A stretch of DNA of 64,000 nucleotides from assembly GCF_002272835.1 (NCBI RefSeq), contig NZ_MLAO01000004.1:1-64000 (forward strand). Reading direction: 5' to 3'. The translations under genes and the position numbers were made by a program. This document shows positions 45,701-54,307 of this stretch, in pieces. Every line of letters begins with the position of its first letter. Positions within the stretch are counted from its first letter, which is position 1. Source of the stretch: Helicobacter sp. 11S03491-1 (GTDB taxonomy: Bacteria; Campylobacterota; Campylobacteria; Campylobacterales; Helicobacteraceae). The notes beneath the pieces are model-generated. The model was not told where the DNA came from, did not search any database, and worked only from the letters and a program-made list of their open reading frames with translations.

Positions 45701-47476
45701 TTACCAGCTAAATCCCCCGCCAAGTTTAATACTCAAATAACCGGGCATTTTAACATTATTTACTTGGCTTAATTTTGTGCTTGATTGAATAGCTAAATCC
45801 AAAAATCCTAAAATGTTAATACCCCCTGTTAGAATAATCCCTTCACCTTCAGCACTTCTAAGATCATACATAGAACCCAATCTAAAATCTACATATTTAA
45901 GATCAATCATCACCCCACCCCCAACCATTTGGTTTAATGGAGAAAGATAAGAGAGTGTATGGTTTGGTTTGAGATCGGCATCCAATGCAAGGGATATTAT
46001 CTTCCATTCATAAGAAATACCCGCACGGTATTGAGAATTAAGAACAAGCTTTTGGTCATTATTCATTTCTATAGTTGGGCTATTGAGATTTTTGCCAACA
46101 ACACCCAAATTAAATCCCTTATAATTATAAAGCAAGCCAAAATCTATTCCGAAAGTCTGCTCTTTTGGGGCATTTTTGAAATCCATCGTATTAAAACTAT
46201 TACCAATAGATTTAAAAGAACCACTTTTATTTATCTCATAACCCATAGCAAAAATATACTTGGCTGTGAAACCAACACTGAAATTACCAATCAAAGTAGA
46301 AAAAGCTTGACCATAACCTATAGGAATTTCACTTAAGAAAACTGCATTTCCATGAACTTGATGATTGGCATCAGGACTAAACAATGAATGAGCTTCAAAA
46401 CTTGCCTTATCAGAAGCATTTAAAGAAATAGAATTATCCCCTACATCTACTTTTGTATATTGATTACTACCTGCATCAATGATAATCTGATTGTGATTGG
46501 AATCAAATGTAGCACTTCCGGAGGCAAAAACATTTGCAAATAATCCAAATGCCACTGCCCCGACTCCATCAGCTCCATTCCCACCAACCTGAAAAACAAG
46601 TCCGTTTTGAGAATTTACATTAAAATTATTTTTACGAAGTGTCTTTTGAATAAGAAAAATATCTTGAATAAAAGTATTGATTTGGGCATCATTCCCCTTA
46701 GAAATACTCACTCCGCCTAGTGTCTTTAAGAGATCATCTAAGCCAATTGAAGAAGCAGAACTGTCTGTTTTTGCAAGCAAATCAGCAATACCACCTAATT
46801 GTTCGGGTTGGATATTCTCAATTACATTTTTCAATAATCCGCCCGCATTGCCTCCTGTTTTATCAACAGCACTCAAAAGACTGTTTTTTACTTCACCAAA
46901 AGCCTTGAAACCATCTGAATTTAATTTGCCATTAGAATCTGTCAAGGCAGTCTTAAAGGCACTAGCTGCTTGTGTAAGAGTTGTAGCACTTTCTACATTG
47001 GTCTTATCGGCGGAGGTGCTTTCAAGAATTTTTACCATGAAATTTTGCACATCAGTAGTATTATTGAGTCCGGATACACCACCAAAGCTAATATTTTTCA
47101 AAATATCACCAAAACTCCCTCCTAATTGAACTGTGCTTGAACTAACCGCGCCACTTACAATACCACCAACAGGCACCGATCCTTTAGCAATCCCTTGAAC
47201 TTTATTGGGTATATTTTTTAATTCATTATAATCAATCCCTGCTAAAGATAAAAGATTTTTTTCTTTTACACTTATTCCAAAACTATAGGCAATTCTTGAT
47301 TTTTTATCCATTCCAAGTAGCGCAGGGTTATAATATAATGCCCATTGAGAATTTCTCAAAGCCACTCCGGCGCCTCCCATACTTGCAGAAATATTTCCCA
47401 TACTTCCAAATTCCAGAGCATCTACTCCACCCCCTAAAAGTGTGCCTGCAAAAATAATTTTAAAAATTTTATTCAT
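45701..47476 (-). CDS. TraF-like (FadL-related) outer-membrane beta-barrel protein
   Basis: The roughly 591-residue protein has a Sec signal peptide (MNKIFKIIF, ending near VDALEFG). The mature N-terminus, SMGNISASMGGAGVALRNSQWALYYNPALL, is the hallmark of the conjugal-transfer TraF / FadL-like outer-membrane family. The C-terminus ends in KLGGGFSW with a terminal aromatic residue. Between about residues 75 and 285 lies a long Ser/Thr/Gly-rich, mostly soluble insert. No other conjugation genes are nearby, so the TraF label reflects similarity and not a conjugation role. I chose the ATG at 47476 because GGAG lies 6 nt upstream. Uptake of a hydrophobic compound is possible but unproven. Confidence 0.75.
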   Translation of the reverse strand: MNKIFKIIFAGTLLGGGVDALEFGSMGNISASMGGAGVALRNSQWALYYNPALLGMDKKSRIAYSFGISVKEKNLLSLAGIDYNELKNIPNKVQGIAKGSVPVGGIVSGAVSSSTVQLGGSFGDILKNISFGGVSGLNNTTDVQNFMVKILESTSADKTNVESATTLTQAASAFKTALTDSNGKLNSDGFKAFGEVKNSLLSAVDKTGGNAGGLLKNVIENIQPEQLGGIADLLAKTDSSASSIGLDDLLKTLGGVSISKGNDAQINTFIQDIFLIQKTLRKNNFNVNSQNGLVFQVGGNGADGVGAVAFGLFANVFASGSATFDSNHNQIIIDAGSNQYTKVDVGDNSISLNASDKASFEAHSLFSPDANHQVHGNAVFLSEIPIGYGQAFSTLIGNFSVGFTAKYIFAMGYEINKSGSFKSIGNSFNTMDFKNAPKEQTFGIDFGLLYNYKGFNLGVVGKNLNSPTIEMNNDQKLVLNSQYRAGISYEWKIISLALDADLKPNHTLSYLSPLNQMVGGGVMIDLKYVDFRLGSMYDLRSAEGEGIILTGGINILGFLDLAIQSSTKLSQVNNVKMPGYLSIKLGGGFSW

Positions 47477-47492
47477 CACTTACTCCCTATCT

Positions 47493-48269
47493 TTATTCAA
47501 CTATAACCACTTCTTCTTCAAGCAAAATACCATATTCTTCAAAAACTCTTTTTTTGCCAATTTCAATCAAATCAAAAGCTTGTTCAAAGCTGCCCCCTCC
47601 CAGATTAATCAGAAAATTTGCATGTTCTTTAGAAAAACCAATGTTACCATTGCTATACCCCCTCAAACCTACAGATTCAAGCAATTTTCCGGCAAAATTT
47701 CCTTTAGGATTTTTAAAGCAACTCCCACAGCTAGGCTTTTTTGGATGCCAAAACCGCATTGTCTCAAATATTTCAAGCAGCTCATTCCTAAAACCTTTTA
47801 TTTTCTTAAACCTTGCTGCAAAAATTATCCCATCTATTTTGGTGCTTCGATATTCCATGCCAAGATCATCGGCTTCTATCCATGCGCCATCTATACATGC
47901 GGAATCTAAAATATCTTTTATCTCATATTCTTTCATGCCCGCATTCATTTTTATCAAACCGCCTAAACTTCCGGGCAATGCACGTAAAAATTCCAGACCA
48001 CAAAAATTAGATTCTTTAAAATAACGATAAATTTTGTGGCTACTTGTTGCCCCACCTACTTCAACATAATCTTTAGACTCCTGAATATAATCATAACAAT
48101 TATCCAAAACAGCCAAAGATCTTGCATGAGGAGAAACCAGCAAGTTATTTGCATAACCGATAATCTTTAGCCCATCCTCTATATCCTCAAAATCTTTAAT
48201 CACCTTGATGGGCAATTTTGCACCAACTTTGATAGAAGAATATTTTGAAAAATCAATATTTATTGTCAT
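47493..48269 (-). CDS. murB: UDP-N-acetylenolpyruvoylglucosamine reductase
   Basis: The 258-residue enzyme reduces UDP-GlcNAc-enolpyruvate to UDP-MurNAc for peptidoglycan. FLRALPGSLGGLIKMNAGMKEYEI near residue 93 is the FAD/substrate loop, YRSTK carries the active-site Tyr region, PSCGSCFKNPKGNFAGKLLESVG near 192 contains the catalytic serine/cysteine region, and FSKEHANFLIN near 228 is C-terminal. I start it at the ATG at 48269, which overlaps the fliQ stop as ATGA; an in-frame extension to 48335 would only re-read fliQ sequence. The fliQ–murB pair is the same in H. pylori. Confidence 0.95.
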   Translation of the reverse strand: MTINIDFSKYSSIKVGAKLPIKVIKDFEDIEDGLKIIGYANNLLVSPHARSLAVLDNCYDYIQESKDYVEVGGATSSHKIYRYFKESNFCGLEFLRALPGSLGGLIKMNAGMKEYEIKDILDSACIDGAWIEADDLGMEYRSTKIDGIIFAARFKKIKGFRNELLEIFETMRFWHPKKPSCGSCFKNPKGNFAGKLLESVGLRGYSNGNIGFSKEHANFLINLGGGSFEQAFDLIEIGKKRVFEEYGILLEEEVVIVE

Positions 48270-48532
48270 ACTACAAACTTTGGAATTAGATTGATCAGTG
48301 TTCTTGTATAATCCAACAACATGTTCAACATCCAAGGCATTGTGAGAATAATCACAGCAATTACAGCTAAAATCTTTGGCACAAATGAGAGAGTCATTTC
48401 ATTGATTTGAGTAGTAGCCTGAAAAATACTCACCAACAACCCCACAATCAAACCTGCTAAAAGGATAGGCAAAGAAATAATAAGAGTGATTTTATAAGTC
48501 TCTATAGCCAAACCCATAAGCTGTGATTCCAC
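48266..48532 (-). CDS. fliQ: flagellar export apparatus protein FliQ
   Basis: The 88-residue protein has two transmembrane helices and the family pattern TYKITLIISLPILLAGLIVGLLVSIFQATTQINEMTLSFVPK. FliQ is part of the membrane core of the flagellar type III secretion system. It starts with GTG behind GGAG and overlaps murB by 4 nt. Its promoter probably lies in the divergent gap with trpC, where GATATAATAG is seen on the minus strand. Confidence 0.95.
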   Translation of the reverse strand: MESQLMGLAIETYKITLIISLPILLAGLIVGLLVSIFQATTQINEMTLSFVPKILAVIAVIILTMPWMLNMLLDYTRTLINLIPKFVV

Positions 48533-48680
48533 CTTGGCTCCTTAATTCTTTGTATCTTTATCAATTCGTTTCTATTATATCTCATTTTTATGTAAAAAAA
48601 CTTTATATTTTAGCTTTTTATGTGTATCATTTGAAAAAAATAATTATCATATTAAAAATTTTTGACAAGGGATATTGGTT
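48533..48680. promoter_or_regulatory. divergent promoter region between fliQ and trpCF
   Basis: On the minus strand GATATAATAG supplies a -10 for fliQ about 50 nt upstream. On the plus strand TGTGTATCAT (48619–48628) is a possible extended -10 for trpCF. No leader peptide rich in Trp codons and no pair of alternative hairpins is visible, so classical trp attenuation is not supported here. Confidence 0.4.
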
Positions 48681-50186
48681 ATGATAGAAGTTTTGGAAAA
48701 AATCGCCCAAAAAAGAAAACATAAAATTCAAGAATTTGGATTTGGATTTGGTCATCAAATCCCCTCTAAAAGGCAAGTTCCCCTATGTCCTCCTCAGTTT
48801 GATACAACTGCGCCATTGATGATTGCAGAGATCAAGCGTTCTTCTCCATCAGCCGGAATAATTGGATCAATCCCCAATCCGGTTTCATTAGCCGGCAAAT
48901 ACCTCAACAATGGGGCAAAAGTAATCAGTGTATTAACAGAAGAAGACCACTTCAATGGAAGTCTCAAAGATTTGATGCATGTTAAAAATACTTTTAAAAA
49001 TGCAACGATTTTAAGAAAAGACTTTATCCAATATGCCCAAGAAATTAGCATATCCTATCAAGCAGGAGCGGATATGGTCCTCCTTATCATTGCAATGTTT
49101 ATTGGGGATTCACAAAAACAAGCCCAACTTGAGGAAATTTTATCTGCTTGCAACCAATATTCTCTCACACCCCTTATTGAAATCCATACTCAGGAAGAAT
49201 GCGAATTTGCTCTCAAACTCAATCCTAAAATTTTAGGTATCAATTCAAGAAACTTGCATACTTTTGAAATTGATAAAAATAAAGCTCTTTATCTCAAATC
49301 TCTTATCCCTCCTTATGTAAAAACTATTTTTGAATCAGGGATTGAATCTTCTTTTGATGGCTATTTGGCAGGAACTTGTGATTTTGATGGCATGCTTTGT
49401 GGGAGTTATTTGGTTAAAACTGAAGAAAAAAACCAAAACCTTCCCCATCTCATCAAAGCCTATACAAAAGCCAAAAAACAAAAAAATTCTTTTTATCCCT
49501 ATATTTTCAAAACAATTGCAAATCAAACTGATCCGCTTATCAAAATTTGTGGTATTACCAACATAGATGATGCTATTGAAGCTGCGCAAGCAGGAGCAGA
49601 TATGATTGGTTTTATTCTCACAAAACAGAGTCCTCGATATGTAGATGAGAGGTCTATCAAACAAATTTCTAAAGCCCTCAATAAACTCTATCCGCATGTA
49701 TTTAAAATTGGGGTTATTACAGAAGATAAACAACTCTTCTCAAAAGGGAGAGAATTATTCAAAGAAGGCATCTTGGACTGCTTGCAACTTCATGGGATTA
49801 ATCCTCTTTTACCCAATGAGTTTGCTTGCTTTGATCTTACTCAAGCAGATTTTAATTTTTATATTTGTGTTAATTTTGAAAATATTTTAGATTATCCCAA
49901 AAATTCAATATCTCCTTTTGTTCTTCTTGATTCCAAAACTAATCTTAAAGGTGGAAGCGGCAAAAGCATACCCCTTGAGCAACTTCAAAAACTAAAAAAT
50001 ATCCGAAAAAACTTATTTATTGCCGGGGGAATTGGAGTTGAAAATATTCAAGATATTTTATCCTTACAACCAAAAATGATTGACATTAACTCAAAAATTG
50101 AACTATCCCCGGGTAAAAAAGATAAAACAAAATTACAAGCAATCCTCAAAAAAATCAAATTAAACACGCAAACAGAAGGTTTTTAA
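48681..50186 (+). CDS. trpCF: bifunctional indole-3-glycerol phosphate synthase / phosphoribosylanthranilate isomerase
   Basis: The roughly 501-residue fusion carries two TIM barrels. TrpC comes first, with AEIKRSSPSAG near residue 50, ILRKDFIQYAQEI near 112 and GINSRNLHTFEID near 189. TrpF follows, with KICGITNIDDAIEAAQAGADMIGFI near 290, LQLHG near 370 and LDSKTNLKGGSGKSI near 415. The two domains catalyse consecutive steps of tryptophan synthesis. The ATG at 48681 follows AAGGGA. No trpE, trpG or trpD precedes it; the neighbour upstream is the divergent fliQ. trpB overlaps its stop by one base. Confidence 0.95.
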   Translation: MIEVLEKIAQKRKHKIQEFGFGFGHQIPSKRQVPLCPPQFDTTAPLMIAEIKRSSPSAGIIGSIPNPVSLAGKYLNNGAKVISVLTEEDHFNGSLKDLMHVKNTFKNATILRKDFIQYAQEISISYQAGADMVLLIIAMFIGDSQKQAQLEEILSACNQYSLTPLIEIHTQEECEFALKLNPKILGINSRNLHTFEIDKNKALYLKSLIPPYVKTIFESGIESSFDGYLAGTCDFDGMLCGSYLVKTEEKNQNLPHLIKAYTKAKKQKNSFYPYIFKTIANQTDPLIKICGITNIDDAIEAAQAGADMIGFILTKQSPRYVDERSIKQISKALNKLYPHVFKIGVITEDKQLFSKGRELFKEGILDCLQLHGINPLLPNEFACFDLTQADFNFYICVNFENILDYPKNSISPFVLLDSKTNLKGGSGKSIPLEQLQKLKNIRKNLFIAGGIGVENIQDILSLQPKMIDINSKIELSPGKKDKTKLQAILKKIKLNTQTEGF

Positions 50187-51451
50187 TGAAAAAAATACCC
50201 ATCAAATCTTGCCATAAATTTTTTGGTAATTCCAATGAAGATCGTTTTGGAGGGCAATATATTCCTGAAATATTACGTCCTGCCCTTGTAGAACTCGAAA
50301 ATGCTTATAAAAATATTTTTCCCTCCAAATCCTATCAACTTGAACTCAAAGATTTATTAAAACATTTTGTAGGTCGCCCTACACCCCTTATATATGCACA
50401 AAATGTTTCAAAAATCCTTCAAAATGAGATTTATTTAAAATTTGAAGGTTTAGCCAATACAGGAGCGCATAAAATTAATAATGCTATCGGACAAGTTTTG
50501 CTTGCGGCAAAAATGGGGAAAAAACACATTATAGCCGAAACCGGAGCGGGGCAACATGGATTAGCAACAGCTGCAGCATGCGCAAAGCTTGGTTTAGAAT
50601 GTGAAATTTACATGGGCGAGATTGATATTGCAAGACAAAGACCTAATGTTTTCAACATGGAACTCTTTGGGGCAAAAGTAATCAGTGTCCATTCAGGGAC
50701 AAAAACACTCAAAGATGCAGTCAATGAGACTCTAAGGGCATGGAGCAAAAGAAGTCAAGATACTTTTTATGTTTTAGGAAGTGCTTTAGGACCTTATCCT
50801 TATCCTGATCTCGTTAGAGATCTTCAAAGCATTATTGGCAAAGAAGTTAAAAAACAATGCAAAGATTATTTTGAAGGCTTGCCGGATATTATGATAGCTT
50901 GTGTAGGCGGTGGGAGCAACTCCATTGGTTTTTTTACAGAATTTTTAAATGAAAAAAGCGTTTCTCTTATTGGTGTAGAAGCTGGGGGAAAGGGTGAAAA
51001 AATCGGTCAAAATGCTGCAAGAATGGATAAAAATAGTATCGCAGCAGTAGGGATTGCGCAAGGTTACAAAAGTATTTTTCTCCAAAATCAACAAGGACAA
51101 CTCTCCCCTACCCACTCTATTAGTGCAGGTCTTGATTATGCAGGCATTGGACCCCAGCTTGCTTATTTGGGAAAAATCCAAAGAGTCAAATTTGTATCTG
51201 CCGGAGATGAGGAAGCCTTAAGGGCTCTTGAATTTTTTGCTTCACATGAGGGCATTATTCCGGCTTTAGAATCTTCTCACGCCCTGGCAGGAGCAATAAA
51301 AATATGCAAAAAAGTAAAAAATAAAAAAATTATTATCAATATTTCCGGAAGAGGCGATAAGGATATATTCATCACAGCCAAAACTCTCAAACCTTTAGAA
51401 TGGATAGAGTTTTTAGAAGAAGAAATCAAACGCATCAAAGGAATATCATGA
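50186..51451 (+). CDS. trpB: tryptophan synthase beta chain
   Basis: The 421-residue PLP enzyme joins indole and serine. The PLP lysine is Lys96 in NTGAHKINNA, ETGAGQHGLATA near residue 118 and CVGGGSNSIGFF near 237 bind the substrate and the cofactor phosphate, and RGDKDIF lies near 393. FGGQYIPEIL near the start is typical. A short basic extension (about 12 residues) precedes it. It overlaps trpCF by one base (TAATG) and trpA by four (ATGA), so all three are translationally coupled. Confidence 0.96.
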   Translation: MKKIPIKSCHKFFGNSNEDRFGGQYIPEILRPALVELENAYKNIFPSKSYQLELKDLLKHFVGRPTPLIYAQNVSKILQNEIYLKFEGLANTGAHKINNAIGQVLLAAKMGKKHIIAETGAGQHGLATAAACAKLGLECEIYMGEIDIARQRPNVFNMELFGAKVISVHSGTKTLKDAVNETLRAWSKRSQDTFYVLGSALGPYPYPDLVRDLQSIIGKEVKKQCKDYFEGLPDIMIACVGGGSNSIGFFTEFLNEKSVSLIGVEAGGKGEKIGQNAARMDKNSIAAVGIAQGYKSIFLQNQQGQLSPTHSISAGLDYAGIGPQLAYLGKIQRVKFVSAGDEEALRALEFFASHEGIIPALESSHALAGAIKICKKVKNKKIIINISGRGDKDIFITAKTLKPLEWIEFLEEEIKRIKGIS

Positions 51452-52194
51452 AAAATATGCAATTAATGGGGCATATTGTCGCGGGTTATCCTGACAAAAA
51501 AACAAGCATTCAAGCAGGAATTGGGATTTCTCAAGGAGGGGCGAAATTTCTAGAGGTGCAATTTCCATTTTCTGATCCTAACGCGGATGGTCCTATTATT
51601 GAAAATGCTTGCAATACTGCATTGCAAAATGGATTTGTAACCGAAGATGGATTTAAAATTGCCAAAACACTCGCCCATGAAACCCTTAGCACTATTTTAA
51701 TCATGACCTATGCTAATATTGTATTTGCCTATGGTATCCAAGCATTTCTCCAAAAAGCCAAAGAATGTGGTGTCAAAGCACTTATTATCCCTGATTTACC
51801 TTTTGAAAGTGATGAAAATTTAAGAAAAATTGCTAAAGTTTATGGGCTGGATATTGTTGAACTTATTGCTCCGGGAGTGAATAGCCAACGTATCCAAAAA
51901 CTCTCTAAAACTCCAAGTGAATTTGTTTATGTTGTAGCTAGAAGTGGGATTACAGGTTCAAAAACTCAAATTCAAAAATCTTTATTTGACTGGATTAGTT
52001 TTGTTAAAAAAAATTGTAATAAAAAAATTGCATTAGGCTTTGGAATACGATCCAATCAACAAATTAAAGCATTGCAGGATGAAGTAAATATTATTGTTGC
52101 AGGGAGTTATTTTGTCGAAAAAATAAGCACTCTTAGACCATCAGAAAATCCAAGAGAATCCCTCAAAAAATATACACTGGAATTGCTATGTTAG
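51448..52194 (+). CDS. trpA: tryptophan synthase alpha chain
   Basis: The 248-residue TIM barrel releases indole from indole-3-glycerol phosphate and channels it to TrpB. Family signs are GHIVAGYPD near residue 8, FLEVQFPFSDPNADGPIIENA near 32 (with the catalytic Glu and Asp), LIIPDLPFE near 113 and GFGIRSNQQ near 198. I start it at the ATG at 51448 that overlaps the trpB stop; an in-frame extension to 51400 would just overlap trpB further. It ends the cluster. Confidence 0.95.
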   Translation: MKNMQLMGHIVAGYPDKKTSIQAGIGISQGGAKFLEVQFPFSDPNADGPIIENACNTALQNGFVTEDGFKIAKTLAHETLSTILIMTYANIVFAYGIQAFLQKAKECGVKALIIPDLPFESDENLRKIAKVYGLDIVELIAPGVNSQRIQKLSKTPSEFVYVVARSGITGSKTQIQKSLFDWISFVKKNCNKKIALGFGIRSNQQIKALQDEVNIIVAGSYFVEKISTLRPSENPRESLKKYTLELLC

Positions 52195-52311
52195 CCCAAA
52201 ATATTATGAATACTAAAAATATCAAGACTAAGCAAAAGATGAATTTATCATGAATAAAAATTTATTTATTTTTATCGCCCATAAAGTCGCTCTAAATACA
52301 AATCCAAAATG

Positions 52312-52317
52312 TATAAT
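52312..52317 (+). promoter_or_regulatory. possible sigma-80 -10 element upstream of fliK
   Basis: TATAAT preceded by AATG lies in the 269-bp gap between trpA and fliK, about 100 bp upstream of the much better sigma-54 site. It could add basal transcription of the hook genes or start a small RNA, but nothing else in the gap supports an RNA gene. Confidence 0.3.
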
Positions 52318-52415
52318 AAATTTTTCCGGATCCTAAATCATTACTTCAGACTTTATAAAATAATATCCAAAAGACAGAGATAAAAAGTTTAAAAATGGCT
52401 AAAATTACTGCAATA

Positions 52416-52431
52416 TGGAATCATTTTTGCT
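52416..52431 (+). promoter_or_regulatory. sigma-54 (RpoN) promoter of the hook operon
   Basis: TGGAATCATTTTTGCT has the GG and GC pairs at the exact spacing of the -24/-12 consensus (TGG, three bases, five free bases, TTGC, W). It lies 32 bp before the fliK ATG, with a start predicted near 52442. Hook and rod genes of Helicobacter are known to use RpoN with FlgR, so the context agrees with the sequence. Confidence 0.85.
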
Positions 52432-52463
52432 TGCATTGAGTATATATTTTTCAAGGAAATTCT

Positions 52464-54299
52464 ATGATAGAAAATATCCTCAATAACGTCAATGCAGCTC
52501 AAACTCAAGAAATGTCAAAAACTAAAAAAGAAACTAAAAAAACTTCAGAAACCTCACAAGATGGAGATAGCTTTACAAATCTCCTCCATAAAAATACTAT
52601 GACCAAAATTGAGAAGGATAATAAAACGCCCTCTACCCAAAACCAAAAAAATGAGAAAAAAACCTTAGAAAATACCTCAAAAAATACCCCTACTCCCATG
52701 CAAAACACTTCAAGCAAAGAATCTCTTCCTCTTGAGATGCTTCACACAAAAGACATCAATGAAAAAAAACCTCTCTCACAACCTCTAAAAGATATGCTCT
52801 CTTCAAAATCTATGGACAAAGACTCAGATATAAAGACTCCAAAGAAAAATATTTCAGACATCAAAACACTTGCTGATGAGAAAAATACCCCTACTCCCAT
52901 GCAAAACACTTCAAGCAAAGAATCTCTTCCTCTTGAGATGCTTCACACAAAAGACATCAATGAAAAAAAACCTCTCTCACAACCTCTAAAAAATATGCTC
53001 TCTTCAAAATCTATGGACAAAGACTCAGATATAAAGACTCCAAAGAAAAATATTTCAGACATCAAAACACTTGCTGATGAGAAAAATATTCAAATCAAAA
53101 ATATAAAACTTTCCAATGCTTCTGATGTAATCGATAAATCTGATATGCCTGCATCCAAAAATGAAATCAATTCATCTTCCAAAGAAGCCCAAAATCTTAC
53201 TAAACCCCTTACTCAAAATGTTTTAGACCAAAAACTCAAAACTCAAAACTCAAAATCTACCTCAACAAAACAAGATAAAACTTTATCTTCTGTGCTTGCA
53301 AAGATTGATGAAAAAGAACTCAAAGCGAGGAAAAAATTTAATCAAAATCATAAAATTAAGTATAAAACTGAAGATAAAACAGAGAAAATAGCTATTATTG
53401 AACGCGGGAGTCATTTGCCAAAAAATATTGTCGATCCTAAAATTTACCAAGAAAAAAGAGAAGCAAATCTGGAAAAACTTCAATCAAAAAATACTTCATT
53501 CCAAGAAGGCATTTCTCAAGACTTTATCAAAGATATCAAGCTTGCAAATCTTTTAAAAGATGAAGAAAAAACTACTGACACAAAAGATTCTACACAAAAA
53601 AAAACTAAAAAATCAGGGAATATTTTAAAACCTTCTAAACTCTCCGGTTCTATGATAGATTCTTCAAACACGCCTACAAAACTTCAAGATCAAAACAAGC
53701 AAATTGAAAATCAAATTGCCATGGAAAAAAATAATATACAAATTTCTTCATTAGAAAAAAAACAAAAAAAACAAAATGATAAAGAAGTCCAAGAGTTCAA
53801 AGAAAAACCTAAAGAAAATATTTCCCAAACAAAAGATATGCCCATAACTTCAGGAAATATTCCTAAAAATGATTTACTCTATAAAAGCGCTCAAGCCAAA
53901 CAGACTATCAAAAACTTTGCTCAGAATTTCAATGAAGAAATCAAAAAATACAAACCTCCAATGAGTAAAATCTCACTTGAACTTCATCCGGAAAAACTTG
54001 GAAAATTGGAGCTTACCATCAAACAAATGGGAAATAATCTCCATGTTAGTGTCATCTCAAACAATCAAGCTATCGCTCTTTTTATTCAAAATCAAGCCGA
54101 ACTTAGACAAAACTTAGCCATGATTGGATTTGGCGGGGTAGATTTAAATTTTTCTTCTCAAGAAAATTCTCAAAAAGATCAGCAAAATTTCAGTGATCAA
54201 AAAAGGAACAAAAATAGCTTGAAGCAATATAAAGAAATTAAAAATGTATCTGAAATTCCTTATGATACGATGGAAATCATCTTACCAAAATATGCTTAG
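52464..54299 (+). CDS. fliK: flagellar hook-length control protein FliK
   Basis: The 611-residue protein has a long, highly charged, Lys/Ser/Thr/Asn-rich N-terminal region and a compact C-terminal domain. The C-terminal part, KPPMSKISLELHPEKLGKLELTIKQMGNNLHVSVISNNQ at about residues 499–537, is the FliK substrate-switch domain (Flg_hook). FliK acts as a secreted ruler that stops hook growth and switches export to filament proteins. Residues about 73–206 are two nearly identical 67-residue repeats from a 201-bp tandem duplication. It sits behind a sigma-54 promoter, with flgD and the flgE-like gene after it, as in H. pylori. Confidence 0.88.
   Translation: MIENILNNVNAAQTQEMSKTKKETKKTSETSQDGDSFTNLLHKNTMTKIEKDNKTPSTQNQKNEKKTLENTSKNTPTPMQNTSSKESLPLEMLHTKDINEKKPLSQPLKDMLSSKSMDKDSDIKTPKKNISDIKTLADEKNTPTPMQNTSSKESLPLEMLHTKDINEKKPLSQPLKNMLSSKSMDKDSDIKTPKKNISDIKTLADEKNIQIKNIKLSNASDVIDKSDMPASKNEINSSSKEAQNLTKPLTQNVLDQKLKTQNSKSTSTKQDKTLSSVLAKIDEKELKARKKFNQNHKIKYKTEDKTEKIAIIERGSHLPKNIVDPKIYQEKREANLEKLQSKNTSFQEGISQDFIKDIKLANLLKDEEKTTDTKDSTQKKTKKSGNILKPSKLSGSMIDSSNTPTKLQDQNKQIENQIAMEKNNIQISSLEKKQKKQNDKEVQEFKEKPKENISQTKDMPITSGNIPKNDLLYKSAQAKQTIKNFAQNFNEEIKKYKPPMSKISLELHPEKLGKLELTIKQMGNNLHVSVISNNQAIALFIQNQAELRQNLAMIGFGGVDLNFSSQENSQKDQQNFSDQKRNKNSLKQYKEIKNVSEIPYDTMEIILPKYA
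52680..53081 (+). repeat. 201-bp tandem duplication inside fliK
   Basis: Two direct copies of 201 bp (about 52680–52880 and 52881–53081) encode 67 residues each, beginning NTPTPMQNTSSKESLPLEML and ending ISDIKTLADEK. I see only one difference, GAT versus AAT, changing Asp to Asn in QPLKDMLSS. The length is a multiple of three, so the frame is kept. Near identity points to a recent duplication. Confidence 0.95.
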
Positions 54300-54307
54300 G
54301 AGGTAAA

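Noticed and set aside
46677-47129. A 150-codon plus-strand frame opposite the TraF-like gene
   Set aside because: It is a shadow frame opposite a Ser/Thr/Gly-rich insert, with no signal, motif or ribosome site.
45701-47476. Conjugative element marked by traF
   Set aside because: No relaxase, coupling protein or other transfer genes are nearby, and the family also includes non-conjugative outer-membrane proteins.
48533-48680. Tryptophan attenuator leader
   Set aside because: No short frame with tandem Trp codons and no alternative hairpins are present upstream of trpCF.
52396-52411. Second sigma-54 promoter (TGGCTA…TGCA) upstream of fliK
   Set aside because: The GG to GC spacing is one base too long, and the site 20 bp downstream matches exactly.
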